Origin: Scatomorpha merdigallinarum
GTDB lineage: Bacteria; Bacillota; Clostridia; Oscillospirales; Oscillospiraceae
Assembly (NCBI GenBank): GCA_018710885.1
Contig: DVJA01000004.1
Coordinates: forward strand, 1-22,828
Length of the DNA: 22,828 nucleotides
Direction: 5' to 3'
Shown: positions 15,439 through 22,641 of the stretch, piece by piece
Layout: each line of letters opens with the position of its first letter
Numbering within the stretch: the first letter of the stretch is position 1
Program-made: the position numbers and the translations under genes
The notes under the pieces: generated by a model
Seen by the model: the letters and a program-made list of their open reading frames with translations, nothing else
What the model was told of the DNA's origin: nothing
Databases searched by the model: none

Positions 15439-15467
15439 ATATTATATTTTGTGTCCCGCTTTGTCAA
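15439..15467 (-). promoter_or_regulatory. SigA-type promoter of gltX
   Basis: On the minus strand a perfect TTGACA (15462-15467) is 17 bases from TAATAT (15439-15444); an overlapping TATAAT (15441-15446) gives 15-base spacing. It stands about 45 bases before the TTG start. Confidence 0.85.
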
Positions 15468-15473
15468 GTTCCA

Positions 15474-15502
15474 TTGCATTTGGCGTGTACTTGTGTTAGA
15501 AT
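15474..15502 (+). promoter_or_regulatory. Promoter of the aminotransferase gene
   Basis: TTGCAT (15474-15479), 17 bases, TAGAAT (15497-15502), with a TGT extension just before the -10 box. It is back to back with the gltX promoter. The leader of about 60 bases ends in a strong TAGGAGG ribosome site. Confidence 0.75.
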
Positions 15503-15569
15503 ACCTCCAGATATGCCCTTTGTCCGCGTGACAGATATATCTAGCCTATAAGTTTAGGAGGAATAGCAA

Positions 15570-16763
15570 ATGATTTCTAAAAGACTGGCAAAAATGGCCT
15601 CCGGCGGCAGCGCTATCCGCGCTATGTTCGAAGAAGGCAAGCGCCTTGCTAAAGAGTACGGCGCCGAAAACGTATTCGATTTCTCCATCGGCAACCCCTA
15701 CTTTGCTCCTCCCGACGCAGTTAAGAACGCCATAATCGACGTCATCAGTGGCGACGACCCCATGTATGTTCACGGCTACCCGGCCAATGCCGGTTACCCC
15801 GAGGTCCGCAAGGCCGTGGCCGACTCCCTCAACGAGCGTTTTGGAACCAACTACGACGAAAATAACATAATGATGACTGTTGGTGCGGCCGGCGGCCTGA
15901 GCTGCACCATGTTCACCCTGCTCAACCCGGACGACGAAGTCATCTGCATAAGCCCCTACTTCTTTGAGTACAACAACTATATCACCTCTCCCGGTGGCAA
16001 GGTCGTTGTCGTGCCCGCCAGCGAGAGCGAAGGCTTTGTCCCCGATGTCGATGCGATAGCCAAGGCCATCACCCCGAAGACCAAGGCCGTCATACTCAAC
16101 ACCCCCAACAACCCGACTGGCGTCATCTACCCCGCCGAGCTGCTCCGCAAGTACTCCGACATGCTGCTCGAGAAGGGCAAGGAGTACGGCACGGTCATCT
16201 ACACCATCTCCGACGAGCCCTACCGTGAACTGGTCTACGACGGCGCGGAGGTGCCCTGGATGCCCAACTACGTCGCCAACTGCATCGTCTGCTACTCCTG
16301 GTCCAAGAGCCTGAGCCTGCCCGGCGAGCGTATCGGCTACGTATGCGTCCCCAGCGACATTGCTGACGGCAAGCTCATTTACGACGCTGAAGTCGTCGCC
16401 AACCGCATGCTCGGCTTCGTCAACGCCCCCAGCCTCATGCAGCTCGCGGTTGCCCGCTGCCTGAATGAGAGCACCGCCATCGACAAGTACGACGCCAACC
16501 GCAAGCTGCTCTATAACGGCCTGCACTCCCTCGGCTTCGAGTGCGCCTACCCCGCCGGCGCCTTCTACATGTGGGTCAAGACCCCCGTTGAAGAGAGCGA
16601 ATTTGTCGCCAAGGCCAAGAGCCACAACCTCCTGCTCGTCCCGGGCAGCAACTTCGGCACCCCCGGCTATGTCCGTCTCGCCTACTGCGTGAGCGGCGAC
16701 ATGATAGAGCGCAGCATGAAGGCCTTCACCGCCCTCGCGGAAGAGTGCGGCCTGAAGAAGTAA
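15570..16763 (+). CDS. PLP-dependent class I/II aminotransferase
   Basis: 397 residues, typical for aspartate-aminotransferase fold type I. Visible landmarks: N-T-P-N-N-P-T-G (177-184) with the cofactor-ring asparagine, D215 and Y218 in S-D-E-P-Y, the PLP lysine K246 in S-W-S-K-S-L-S-L-P-G-E-R-I-G-Y, and the substrate-carboxylate arginine in G-Y-V-R-L-A-Y near residue 374. It transfers amino groups between an amino acid and a 2-oxo acid in the cytoplasm; the exact pair (aspartate, alanine, aromatic) is not readable. ATG 15570 follows AGGAGG by 7-8 bases. trpS follows after 115 bases that hold a GC-rich repeat-like hairpin but no U-run terminator, so read-through into trpS is possible. Confidence 0.92.
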   Translation: MISKRLAKMASGGSAIRAMFEEGKRLAKEYGAENVFDFSIGNPYFAPPDAVKNAIIDVISGDDPMYVHGYPANAGYPEVRKAVADSLNERFGTNYDENNIMMTVGAAGGLSCTMFTLLNPDDEVICISPYFFEYNNYITSPGGKVVVVPASESEGFVPDVDAIAKAITPKTKAVILNTPNNPTGVIYPAELLRKYSDMLLEKGKEYGTVIYTISDEPYRELVYDGAEVPWMPNYVANCIVCYSWSKSLSLPGERIGYVCVPSDIADGKLIYDAEVVANRMLGFVNAPSLMQLAVARCLNESTAIDKYDANRKLLYNGLHSLGFECAYPAGAFYMWVKTPVEESEFVAKAKSHNLLLVPGSNFGTPGYVRLAYCVSGDMIERSMKAFTALAEECGLKK

Positions 16764-16784
16764 GAAGTAGCTTTATATGCCGTA

Positions 16785-16836
16785 GGGGCGGGCTTTTATG
16801 CCCGCCCGGGCGTTCACCGCAGTAACTGCGTCTGAC
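16785..16836. repeat. REP-like GC-rich palindromic intergenic element
   Basis: GGGCGGGC (16786-16793), a 6-base spacer, and the perfect complement GCCCGCCC (16800-16807), followed by a second dyad CGCAG-TAA-CTGCG inside a weaker GGCGT/ACGCC pair. No T run follows, so it is not an ordinary terminator. The form resembles dispersed intergenic palindromes of GC-rich Clostridia; only one copy is in this window. Confidence 0.5.
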
Positions 16837-16878
16837 GCCAGCCCCCATTGAATTGATATTTGGAAGAGGATGTTCGCC

Positions 16879-17901
16879 ATGGAAGAAAAGAAAGTTGATG
16901 AAAGAAAAGTAATGTTTTCGGGCATACAGCCCTCCGGTGACTTGACGCTGGGCTCCTACATGGGCGCCATCAAGAACTGGGTTGATATGATAGACGACTA
17001 CGACGCCTATTACTGCATTGTGGATATGCACGCCATCACCGTGCGCCAGGTGCCGGCAGACCTGCGCCGCCGCACCATGGAGCAGCTTGCTCAGTACATC
17101 GCCTGCGGCCTCGACCCCAACAAGGTCACGCTGTTCGTGCAGAGCCACAACCCCGCTCACGCTGAGCTCGGCTGGGTGCTCAACTGCTATACCATGTTCG
17201 GCGAGCTCTCGCGCATGACCCAGTTCAAGGACAAGAGCGCCAAGCATGCAGACAACATCAACGGCGGCCTGTTCACCTATCCCGCTCTCATGGCTGCGGA
17301 CATTCTTCTCTATCAGGCCGATTTTGTCCCTGTCGGCGACGACCAGAAGCAGCACGTCGAACTCACGCGCGACATCGCTATACGCTTCAACAACCTCTAC
17401 GGCGAGACCTTCAAAGTCCCCGAGGCGTATATACCCCGCGTTGGTGCCCGCATCATGAGCCTGCAGACGCCCACCAGCAAGATGTCCAAGTCCGACAAGG
17501 ACCCCAACGGATGCGTACATCTGCTGGAGAAGCCCGAGGACATCATGCGCAAATTCAAGCGCGCCGTCACCGACTCCGACACGAGCGAAAACTGCGTACG
17601 TTTTGACCCGGAGAACAAGCCCGGCGTCTCCAACCTGATGCAGATATACTCCTCTGCTACCGGCAAGACCTTCGCGGAGATAGAGGCCGAGTTTGCCGGT
17701 CAGGGCTACGGCGCATTTAAGACCGCTGTCGGCGAATCTGTCATCGAACTGCTGCGTCCGATACAGGACGAGACTCACCGTATGCTCAAGGACAAGGCCT
17801 ATCTCGAGAGCGTCTACCGCATGGGCGCCGAGAAAGCGTGCTACGTCGCCAACAAGACCTTGCGCAAGGTCTATAAGAAACTCGGCTTTGTGGCCAAATA
17901 A
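16879..17901 (+). CDS. trpS: Tryptophanyl-tRNA synthetase
   Basis: 340 residues, the compact bacterial form, charging tRNA-Trp. Motifs: S-G-I-Q-P-S-G-D-L-T-L-G-S-Y-M-G (residues 14-29), which includes the class I HIGH-like site, and K-M-S-K-S (201-205). D-M-H-A-I-T and the G-D-D-Q-K-Q-H-V-E-L-T-R-D stretch are also typical of TrpRS. ATG 16879 is preferred over the in-frame ATG 16870, because GGAAGAGG (16862-16869) touches the earlier ATG but is 9 bases from the later one. The short spacer upstream has none of the T-box conserved sequence often found before such genes in Firmicutes, so it may depend on the aminotransferase promoter or on an unseen one. Confidence 0.96.
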   Translation: MEEKKVDERKVMFSGIQPSGDLTLGSYMGAIKNWVDMIDDYDAYYCIVDMHAITVRQVPADLRRRTMEQLAQYIACGLDPNKVTLFVQSHNPAHAELGWVLNCYTMFGELSRMTQFKDKSAKHADNINGGLFTYPALMAADILLYQADFVPVGDDQKQHVELTRDIAIRFNNLYGETFKVPEAYIPRVGARIMSLQTPTSKMSKSDKDPNGCVHLLEKPEDIMRKFKRAVTDSDTSENCVRFDPENKPGVSNLMQIYSSATGKTFAEIEAEFAGQGYGAFKTAVGESVIELLRPIQDETHRMLKDKAYLESVYRMGAEKACYVANKTLRKVYKKLGFVAK

Positions 17902-17910
17902 TCAAACCCG

Positions 17911-17948
17911 CGCGAGGACCGCTGGGATTCTGCGGTCCTCGCGTTCCC
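17911..17948 (+). terminator. Hairpin after trpS, probable terminator
   Basis: Perfect 12-pair stem (17911-17922 with 17932-17943, 9-base loop) ten bases after the trpS stop. The following run is only TT, so its strength is doubtful and the tagO operon may get some read-through. Confidence 0.6.
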
Positions 17949-18005
17949 GCCGCAGGCAATAAATGCAGACCGCCAAAGCGACGGTTTTAGGAGTGTTTCA
18001 AAGTT

Positions 18006-19139
18006 ATGCTGTTCGAAATGGAGCTGTGGGTGCGAATACTGCTCGCTATCGCCACAGCCTTTGCCATCAGCTTTGCCGCCGTGCCGGTGGTCAAAACTTT
18101 TGCCACCAAGGTGGGCGCAATAGACGTGCCCGACGGCAAGCGCCGCGTCCATGACCATCCCATACCGCGTATGGGCGGTCTGGCCATTTTTCTGGGCTTC
18201 CTGCTCAGCGTAGTACTGTTTGTAGACATCACCCGCCAGGTACGCGGCATTCTGCTGGGCTCGGTGCTCATCGTCGCCTGCGGAGCCATAGACGACGTCG
18301 TAAACCTGCGCGCCTGGATTAAACTGCTTGTCCAGATAGCTGCGGCCGGTATAGCTGTAGCCCACGACGTTGTTATCGAAGTCTTCAGCAACCCCAACAT
18401 CTTCTCTGAAAACGAGCTGCTGATTCTCGGCTGGCTGGCCATACCGGTCACCGTCCTCTGGATAGTCGGCATCACCAACAGCGTGAACCTTATTGACGGA
18501 CTGGATGGACTGGCCGTCGGTGTGAGCACCATCGCAAGCGTGACCATGTTCGTAGTTGCCCTGCTCGTCAGCGAGGGCAATGTGGCGCTGCTGCTTGCCG
18601 CACTCATGGGCGCGTGTATCGGCTTCATGCCCTACAACCTCAATCCTGCGAAAATATTCATGGGCGACACGGGAGCGCTGCTGCTCGGCTATGTGCTGAG
18701 CACGGTATCCGTTGTCGGCATGTTCAAAACATATGCGCTGGTCACCTTTGTAGTGCCTATCCTGGCTCTGTTCCTGCCTCTCTTTGACACGATCTGCGCC
18801 TTTGTGCGGCGCATACTGCGCGGCCAGAGCCCAATGCACCCGGACCGCGGCCATCTGCACCACAGGCTCATAGACATGGGCCTCAGCCAGAAGCAGGCTG
18901 TCGCCATACTCTACAGCATCTCAGCCATCCTTGGCCTGTGCGCCGTAGTGCTTGCAACGGACGGCACGCTGCGCACCTGTCTCATAGTTATCGCCGTGCT
19001 TGCAGCCGTTGCAATAGGCGTCTACATCGAAAAGACCCTGCGCGGCCACAAATATCACCCGCCCGTAGATCCTACCCTGCGCGGCGTCGAAGAGGAGCAC
19101 GGCGTCCTTCACAAGGAGGGACACAATGACAAAACTTAA
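18006..19139 (+). CDS. tagO: Undecaprenyl-phosphate GlcNAc-1-phosphate transferase (TagO/WecA type)
   Basis: 377 residues, membrane-bound with about ten spans. It transfers GlcNAc-1-phosphate from UDP-GlcNAc to undecaprenyl phosphate, the first step of teichoic acid or secondary wall polymer synthesis. Family motifs: H-D-H-P-I-P-R-M-G-G (49-58), D96-D97 in G-A-I-D-D, N158-x2-N161-x2-D164-G-L-D-G (metal and catalytic), F-M-G-D-T-G-A-L (218-225), and H-P-D-R-G-H-L-H-H-R-L (278-288), the cytoplasmic substrate loop that separates this group from MraY. AGGAG lies 12 bases before ATG 18006, a rather long spacing. The end overlaps mnaA by 14 bases, so the two are one operon and probably translationally coupled. 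Confidence 0.94.
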   Translation: MLFEMELWVRILLAIATAFAISFAAVPVVKTFATKVGAIDVPDGKRRVHDHPIPRMGGLAIFLGFLLSVVLFVDITRQVRGILLGSVLIVACGAIDDVVNLRAWIKLLVQIAAAGIAVAHDVVIEVFSNPNIFSENELLILGWLAIPVTVLWIVGITNSVNLIDGLDGLAVGVSTIASVTMFVVALLVSEGNVALLLAALMGACIGFMPYNLNPAKIFMGDTGALLLGYVLSTVSVVGMFKTYALVTFVVPILALFLPLFDTICAFVRRILRGQSPMHPDRGHLHHRLIDMGLSQKQAVAILYSISAILGLCAVVLATDGTLRTCLIVIAVLAAVAIGVYIEKTLRGHKYHPPVDPTLRGVEEEHGVLHKEGHNDKT

Positions 19140-20274
19140 AGTCATGAGCATATTCGGCACCAGGCCGGAGGCTATCAAGATGGCCCCCCTGGTGCTTGAA
19201 CTGCGCCGCCGCGAGGAGATAGACAGCCTCGTGTGCGTAACCGCCCAGCACCGCGAAATGCTGGACAGCGTACTGGATATCTTCGGCATACGCCCGGATT
19301 ATGACCTAAACGTCATGCAGAGCGGCCAGACCCTCTCCGGCATCACCAGCCGCGTGCTCGAAGGGCTCGGCGGTGTACTCGCTGAATCAGCGCCCGACCT
19401 GGTGCTTGTCCACGGCGACACAACTACCACCTTTGCCGCTGCCCTGTCGGCCTTTTACGCCAAAATCCCCTGTGGCCATGTCGAAGCCGGCCTGCGCACT
19501 TTTGACCGCTGGTCGCCCTGGCCTGAGGAGATGAACCGCCGTCTGGCCGGCCAGCTCTGCACGCTGCACTTCGCCCCTACCGCACGCAATGCCGAGAACC
19601 TGCGCCGCGAGGGCGTGGAGGGCGGCGTCTTTGTAACGGGCAACACTGTCATAGACGCGCTGCGCTATACCGCCGCCGGCGAGGGCTTTCAGTCCGACGA
19701 GCTCAAGTCCCTGGACTTCACGGGCCGCCGTGTGATAACCCTCACCTGCCATCGCCGTGAAAACTACGGCGAGCCCATGAGGCAGATATTCTCCGCTGTC
19801 CGTCAGATAGCCGAGAGCAATCCGGACGTGCTCATCGTCTACCCCGTCCACCTCAGCCCCGTGGTTTCAAACGCCGCGCGGGAGTGTCTCTCTGACGTGG
19901 ACAACGTCGCCCTCATATCCCCGCTCTCTGCTGTGGACATGCACCGCCTCATGGCCAAGAGCTATCTCATTATGACAGATTCCGGCGGTATTCAGGAGGA
20001 AGCCCCGGCTCTCGGCAAGCCTGTCCTGGTACTACGGCGCGAGACTGAACGCCCGGAAGCAGTCGAAGCAGGCACTGTGCAAATTGCCGGAGTGGAAACG
20101 GATAATATTGTAATGTTGGCACAGACACTTCTAAATGATCCATCCGCTTACATGCGCATGGCCCAGGCCGTGAACCCCTACGGTGACGGGCACGCCTGTG
20201 AACGTATTGCGGACGGTATTTTGTACACATTCGGGCGGCGCACTGAGCCCCCCACTGAGTTTATGCCGGTATGA
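19126..20274 (+). CDS. mnaA: UDP-N-acetylglucosamine 2-epimerase (non-hydrolysing)
   Basis: 382 residues. It interconverts UDP-GlcNAc and UDP-ManNAc in the cytoplasm, supplying ManNAc for the linkage unit of wall polymers. Motifs of the WecB/MnaA family: G-T-R-P-E-A-I-K-M-A-P (11-21), H-G-D-T-T-T-T (96-102), H-V-E-A-G-L-R-T (118-125), P-E-E-M-N-R (133-138), T-G-N-T-V-I-D (171-177), T-C-H-R-R-E-N (207-213) and D-S-G-G-I-Q-E-E-A-P (285-294). AAGGAGGG sits 5-6 bases before ATG 19126, inside the end of tagO. Pairing with tagO is the standard logic for teichoic-acid-like polymer synthesis. The next gene overlaps by 4 bases (ATGA). Confidence 0.96.
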   Translation: MTKLKVMSIFGTRPEAIKMAPLVLELRRREEIDSLVCVTAQHREMLDSVLDIFGIRPDYDLNVMQSGQTLSGITSRVLEGLGGVLAESAPDLVLVHGDTTTTFAAALSAFYAKIPCGHVEAGLRTFDRWSPWPEEMNRRLAGQLCTLHFAPTARNAENLRREGVEGGVFVTGNTVIDALRYTAAGEGFQSDELKSLDFTGRRVITLTCHRRENYGEPMRQIFSAVRQIAESNPDVLIVYPVHLSPVVSNAARECLSDVDNVALISPLSAVDMHRLMAKSYLIMTDSGGIQEEAPALGKPVLVLRRETERPEAVEAGTVQIAGVETDNIVMLAQTLLNDPSAYMRMAQAVNPYGDGHACERIADGILYTFGRRTEPPTEFMPV

Positions 20275-20984
20275 GAAGGCGCACCAGACTAGTCATAATT
20301 ATCTTGCTCGTGCTCACGGCGTCCGTCATCATATACGCCCTCTTCTTCATTGGGCAGACGGTTGAGACGAGTCATGTCGCGCTGCCCACAGCCGGTATTG
20401 ACGATAATAACGGCGACGACGCAGGTGCTGAAATTGTAGAGGCCACAGTCACCACAGAAAACGTACAGGCGGTGCTCTCCAAGCTAAACCGCGCCGAAAA
20501 CTATTCCACCACAGTCACAATCAGCGACTACTGGGTGGAAGGCAGCTCGACTATGGAGCTGCAAGTCTGGGTAGCCGGAGACAGAGTCCGTATACGCTCC
20601 GAAGTCGGCGCCAGCGAGAGAAATGTTCTGCTTTTGGATGGCACTCTGTATATATGGTACGATTCCATCTCCGGAGTTCATATAATGCCCTATGACGGCA
20701 GCTCCGACGCCTGGATGCGCTCCATAAGTTATGAGGAAGTGTTGGACCTGCCCGTTGACTCCATTCTCAATGCCGATTACCGGCAATACAACGGCGTAGA
20801 CTGCATTTACGTCGAGTATGAACCTGGCGTTGAAAATTATGTAAACCGTATATATGTCTCAGTGGAGAATGGCCTGCTGATAGGCTCTGAAGCTTACGAA
20901 AACGATGTGCTCATCTACCGAATGTACTCACAGCCCGAGCTGGGCGACCAGGATCAATCCCTCTTTACCCCGCCGGAGAGTTAA
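20271..20984 (+). CDS. Membrane-anchored extracytoplasmic protein, possibly LolA/GerS-like
   Basis: 237 residues. One N-terminal membrane span (about 7-27) after an Arg-rich start, then an acidic linker and a beta-rich extracytoplasmic domain from about residue 55. The domain has the run of short strands (V-R-I-R-S-E...N-V-L-L-L-D-G-T-L-Y-I-W-Y-D) seen in LolA/LolB-fold proteins. In Clostridia one such protein, GerS of C. difficile, acts in spore cortex modification; similarity here is at the level of pattern only. There is no lipobox. It starts inside the stop of mnaA (ATGA), so it belongs to the tagO-mnaA operon, which hints at a wall-related role. Its stop codon overlaps the stop of the converging minus-strand gene. 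I cannot assign a function. Confidence 0.8.
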   Translation: MRRRTRLVIIILLVLTASVIIYALFFIGQTVETSHVALPTAGIDDNNGDDAGAEIVEATVTTENVQAVLSKLNRAENYSTTVTISDYWVEGSSTMELQVWVAGDRVRIRSEVGASERNVLLLDGTLYIWYDSISGVHIMPYDGSSDAWMRSISYEEVLDLPVDSILNADYRQYNGVDCIYVEYEPGVENYVNRIYVSVENGLLIGSEAYENDVLIYRMYSQPELGDQDQSLFTPPES

Positions 20985-21490
20985 GCGAACAGAAGGGCGG
21001 CAAGCACGATGAGCAACTGCTTATCCCCGTTTGCCCGATACATGAGGTAAACGACAGCCATCAAAAGCAGGTCCTCTGTGTCCAAATTTCCGAGCCTGCT
21101 CGACAGCCCTCCTCCCAAGTTTGCCAAGAGACCCTCAAGTGAATCAGAGCCCCTTCCGGCCGGTTGCCGGCTCCGGGAGGGGCGATTTTTATTCTGATGA
21201 TTATTGAACATATTGCCGCTGTTGTGTCGTGCATTATTCGGCCTAAAAGCGCCGCTGTCCTTCCGTGGCGCACTTCTATTGGGCATATTATCTATATTTT
21301 GTTGAGTATCATCTTCTTTTGGCGTGTGTTGTTCGGTAACTGTGTTCCCCGGTCTTTCTATGTAAGGCTCCCTGCCCCTGTTTGAGCCCATTCTCGGCCT
21401 GGTTGGAATGTCATCTGAATAGGCGTCCGGCAGGCGCATATAGCTTCCGGTATTGCCATTGTAGCGGTTATACGTCGTCCTCACCTCCAA
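20981..21490 (-). CDS. Hypothetical protein with disordered Asn/Arg-rich body and hydrophobic C-terminus
   Basis: 169 residues if started at TTG 21490. Residues 1-115 are low in hydrophobics and rich in Asn, Arg, Pro and Ser, likely disordered. The last 50 residues change character: a Gly/Leu stretch followed by D-L-L-L-M-A-V-V-Y-L-M-Y-R and an almost entirely hydrophobic end, L-L-I-V-L-A-A-L-L-F-A. The start is uncertain: a very strong site GGAGGTGAGG overlaps the beginning, with GTG 21484 too close and ATG 21439 too far from it. It overlaps the upstream 118-residue gene by 23 bases. Similar short Leu-rich tails occur in uncharacterised Clostridia proteins of spore formers, from memory. Function unknown. 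Confidence 0.6.
   Translation of the reverse strand: MEVRTTYNRYNGNTGSYMRLPDAYSDDIPTRPRMGSNRGREPYIERPGNTVTEQHTPKEDDTQQNIDNMPNRSAPRKDSGAFRPNNARHNSGNMFNNHQNKNRPSRSRQPAGRGSDSLEGLLANLGGGLSSRLGNLDTEDLLLMAVVYLMYRANGDKQLLIVLAALLFA
21149..21190 (+). terminator. Terminator-like hairpin for the tagO operon, inside the opposing gene
   Basis: On the plus strand an 11-pair stem (21149-21159 with 21173-21183, one G-T wobble, 13-base loop) is followed by GA and five T (21186-21190). It lies about 165 bases after the last plus-strand stop and within the coding part of the minus-strand gene, where it encodes an Arg/Ser/Gly-rich stretch. Confidence 0.6.
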
Positions 21491-21824
21491 GGCCAGCGAA
21501 GTCCCCGGCCAGTTTGGCCAGAGAGGCCAGGCGGGCGAGTTTTATGGCGCGGTCGAGCCGGTGCCGGCGCTCTTCCGAAAGGAAGGGCCGCAGCGCGCCC
21601 AGCAGAGCCGTCTCATCGCTGCGCATGCTATTTCCGCGCAGGAGGCGTGCCACGCGCGATATAAGCTCCGGCGTTGCGGCCATATCCGGTTCCGACCCTG
21701 ACGTGTCGCCTGAGGGATCGGATCCGTCCTGTCCGGCGAGCAGTGACTTTGCCGCGGCCGCGATACGGCTCATGGCGTCGTTGTCGGAGAGTATGGAGTT
21801 GAGCTTATCCTCGAAGCCGTCCAC
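21468..21824 (-). CDS. Conserved-looking small hypothetical protein
   Basis: 118 residues from GTG 21824, with AGGAGG 8 bases upstream. The N-terminus, M-D-G-F-E-D-K-L-N-S-I-L-S-D, and a helical C-terminal half (residues 55-110, with R-R-H-R-L-D-R-A-I-K-L-A-R-L) frame an Asp/Ser/Gly-rich linker at about 31-48. No signal peptide, membrane span or known catalytic motif. It begins 19 bases after the stop of the 76-residue gene and overlaps the next gene by 23 bases, so the three form one minus-strand operon. I do not recognise its function; I have a memory of similar short proteins in Clostridia but cannot support an assignment. Confidence 0.72.
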   Translation of the reverse strand: MDGFEDKLNSILSDNDAMSRIAAAAKSLLAGQDGSDPSGDTSGSEPDMAATPELISRVARLLRGNSMRSDETALLGALRPFLSEERRHRLDRAIKLARLASLAKLAGDFAGLGGEDDV

Positions 21825-21843
21825 ACGTGCCGCCTCCTTTACT

Positions 21844-22074
21844 TTATTTCATAGCGTCAGAGAGCATCTGCGCGAGCTTGCGCCCTTCTCCTGTAGACAG
21901 TATGCGGCGCAGCACGTCGCGCATAGCTTTCTCGTCGCCTTCAGTTGCCGCGCGCGCCAGCTCAGCGTCCGAAAACATGCCCTCAAGGGCTTTGGCCTCG
22001 TTGCTGTTAGCCAGTGCATCCAGCCTGGCGCGCTGTTTCTCGTCCAAACTGCCGGCGAGCTTACTGATGTCCAT
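21844..22074 (-). CDS. Small hypothetical protein, first gene of a three-gene operon
   Basis: 76 residues from ATG 22074, chosen because GGAGGGG is 5-6 bases before it; a longer frame to 22113 lacks a site. The protein is almost all helix-forming and highly charged: M-D-I-S-K-L-A-G-S-L-D-E-K-Q-R-A-R-L at the start and G-R-K-L-A-Q-M-L-S-D-A-M-K at the end, with no cysteine and no membrane span. It heads the minus-strand trio and is divergent, 53 bases away, from the phosphoesterase gene. Function unknown. Confidence 0.7.
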   Translation of the reverse strand: MDISKLAGSLDEKQRARLDALANSNEAKALEGMFSDAELARAATEGDEKAMRDVLRRILSTGEGRKLAQMLSDAMK

Positions 22075-22127
22075 ATCATCCCCTCCACCGGTAGTATATT
22101 CCCTACAGCACAAGGAGGTGCGCGTCC

Positions 22128-22607
22128 ATGCGCCTTACTGTTTTCTCTGACTCGCACGGCGGGACGGAAATGCTCCCGCAAGCTGTGCGCCGTACGTCCC
22201 CGGACATATTGGTGCATCTGGGAGACCATATACGTGATGCAGCCGTGCTCAAGCGTGAGTTTCCCCAACTGCCTCTCTATTGCGTGCCCGGCAACTGTGA
22301 CTTTGCCTCGCGTGAAGAGGACACTGCGGTCTTTTTCGCAGGCAGCGTCAAGGTCTTTGCCACGCATGGGCACCGCTACTATGTGAAGTCAACGATGGAC
22401 TCGCTTTTGAATGCGGCCCACTTCTCAGAAGCGCAGTTGGTGCTCTACGGGCACACGCATATCGCCCGCATAGACTACCCGGCGGGTATGGTGGTAGTAA
22501 ACCCAGGCTCAGCCGGGCGCGGCCAGCGGCCGACTTTCGCAGTTATAGATATATCCGACACCGGCGGCATAGCTGCTAAAATCCTGCCAGTTTTCCCTGA
22601 AATATAA
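22128..22607 (+). CDS. YfcE/MJ0936-type metallophosphoesterase
   Basis: 159 residues, a compact calcineurin-like phosphoesterase. The metal-binding set is complete: D8-x-H10 in F-S-D-S-H-G, G32-D33, G-N56 in P-G-N-C-D, H80-G-H82 in A-T-H-G-H, and G-H109-T-H111. YfcE-group enzymes hydrolyse phosphodiester model compounds with Mn2+; the natural substrate is often unknown. ATG 22128 follows AAGGAGGTG by 7 bases. It is transcribed alone between the divergent small-gene operon and a strong terminator. In many Firmicutes such a gene follows rdgB, but no rdgB is next to it here. Confidence 0.93.
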   Translation: MRLTVFSDSHGGTEMLPQAVRRTSPDILVHLGDHIRDAAVLKREFPQLPLYCVPGNCDFASREEDTAVFFAGSVKVFATHGHRYYVKSTMDSLLNAAHFSEAQLVLYGHTHIARIDYPAGMVVVNPGSAGRGQRPTFAVIDISDTGGIAAKILPVFPEI

Positions 22608-22641
22608 AAATAAGGCGCACGAATACGTGCGCCTTATTTTT
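22606..22641 (+). terminator. Strong terminator of the phosphoesterase gene
   Basis: A perfect 16-pair stem (22606-22621 with 22626-22641, 4-base loop AATA), with A and T runs at its ends, lies right at the stop codon. The symmetry means it could also terminate a minus-strand transcript arriving from the right. Confidence 0.93.

Noticed and set aside
16764..16878. T-box leader before trpS
   Set aside because: The spacer is only about 115 bases and lacks the conserved T-box sequence and any antiterminator/terminator pair with a T run.
15546..18863. Long minus-strand open frames opposite the aminotransferase, trpS and tagO genes
   Set aside because: Motif-rich plus-strand genes cover the same bases; the mirror frames lack starts with ribosome sites.
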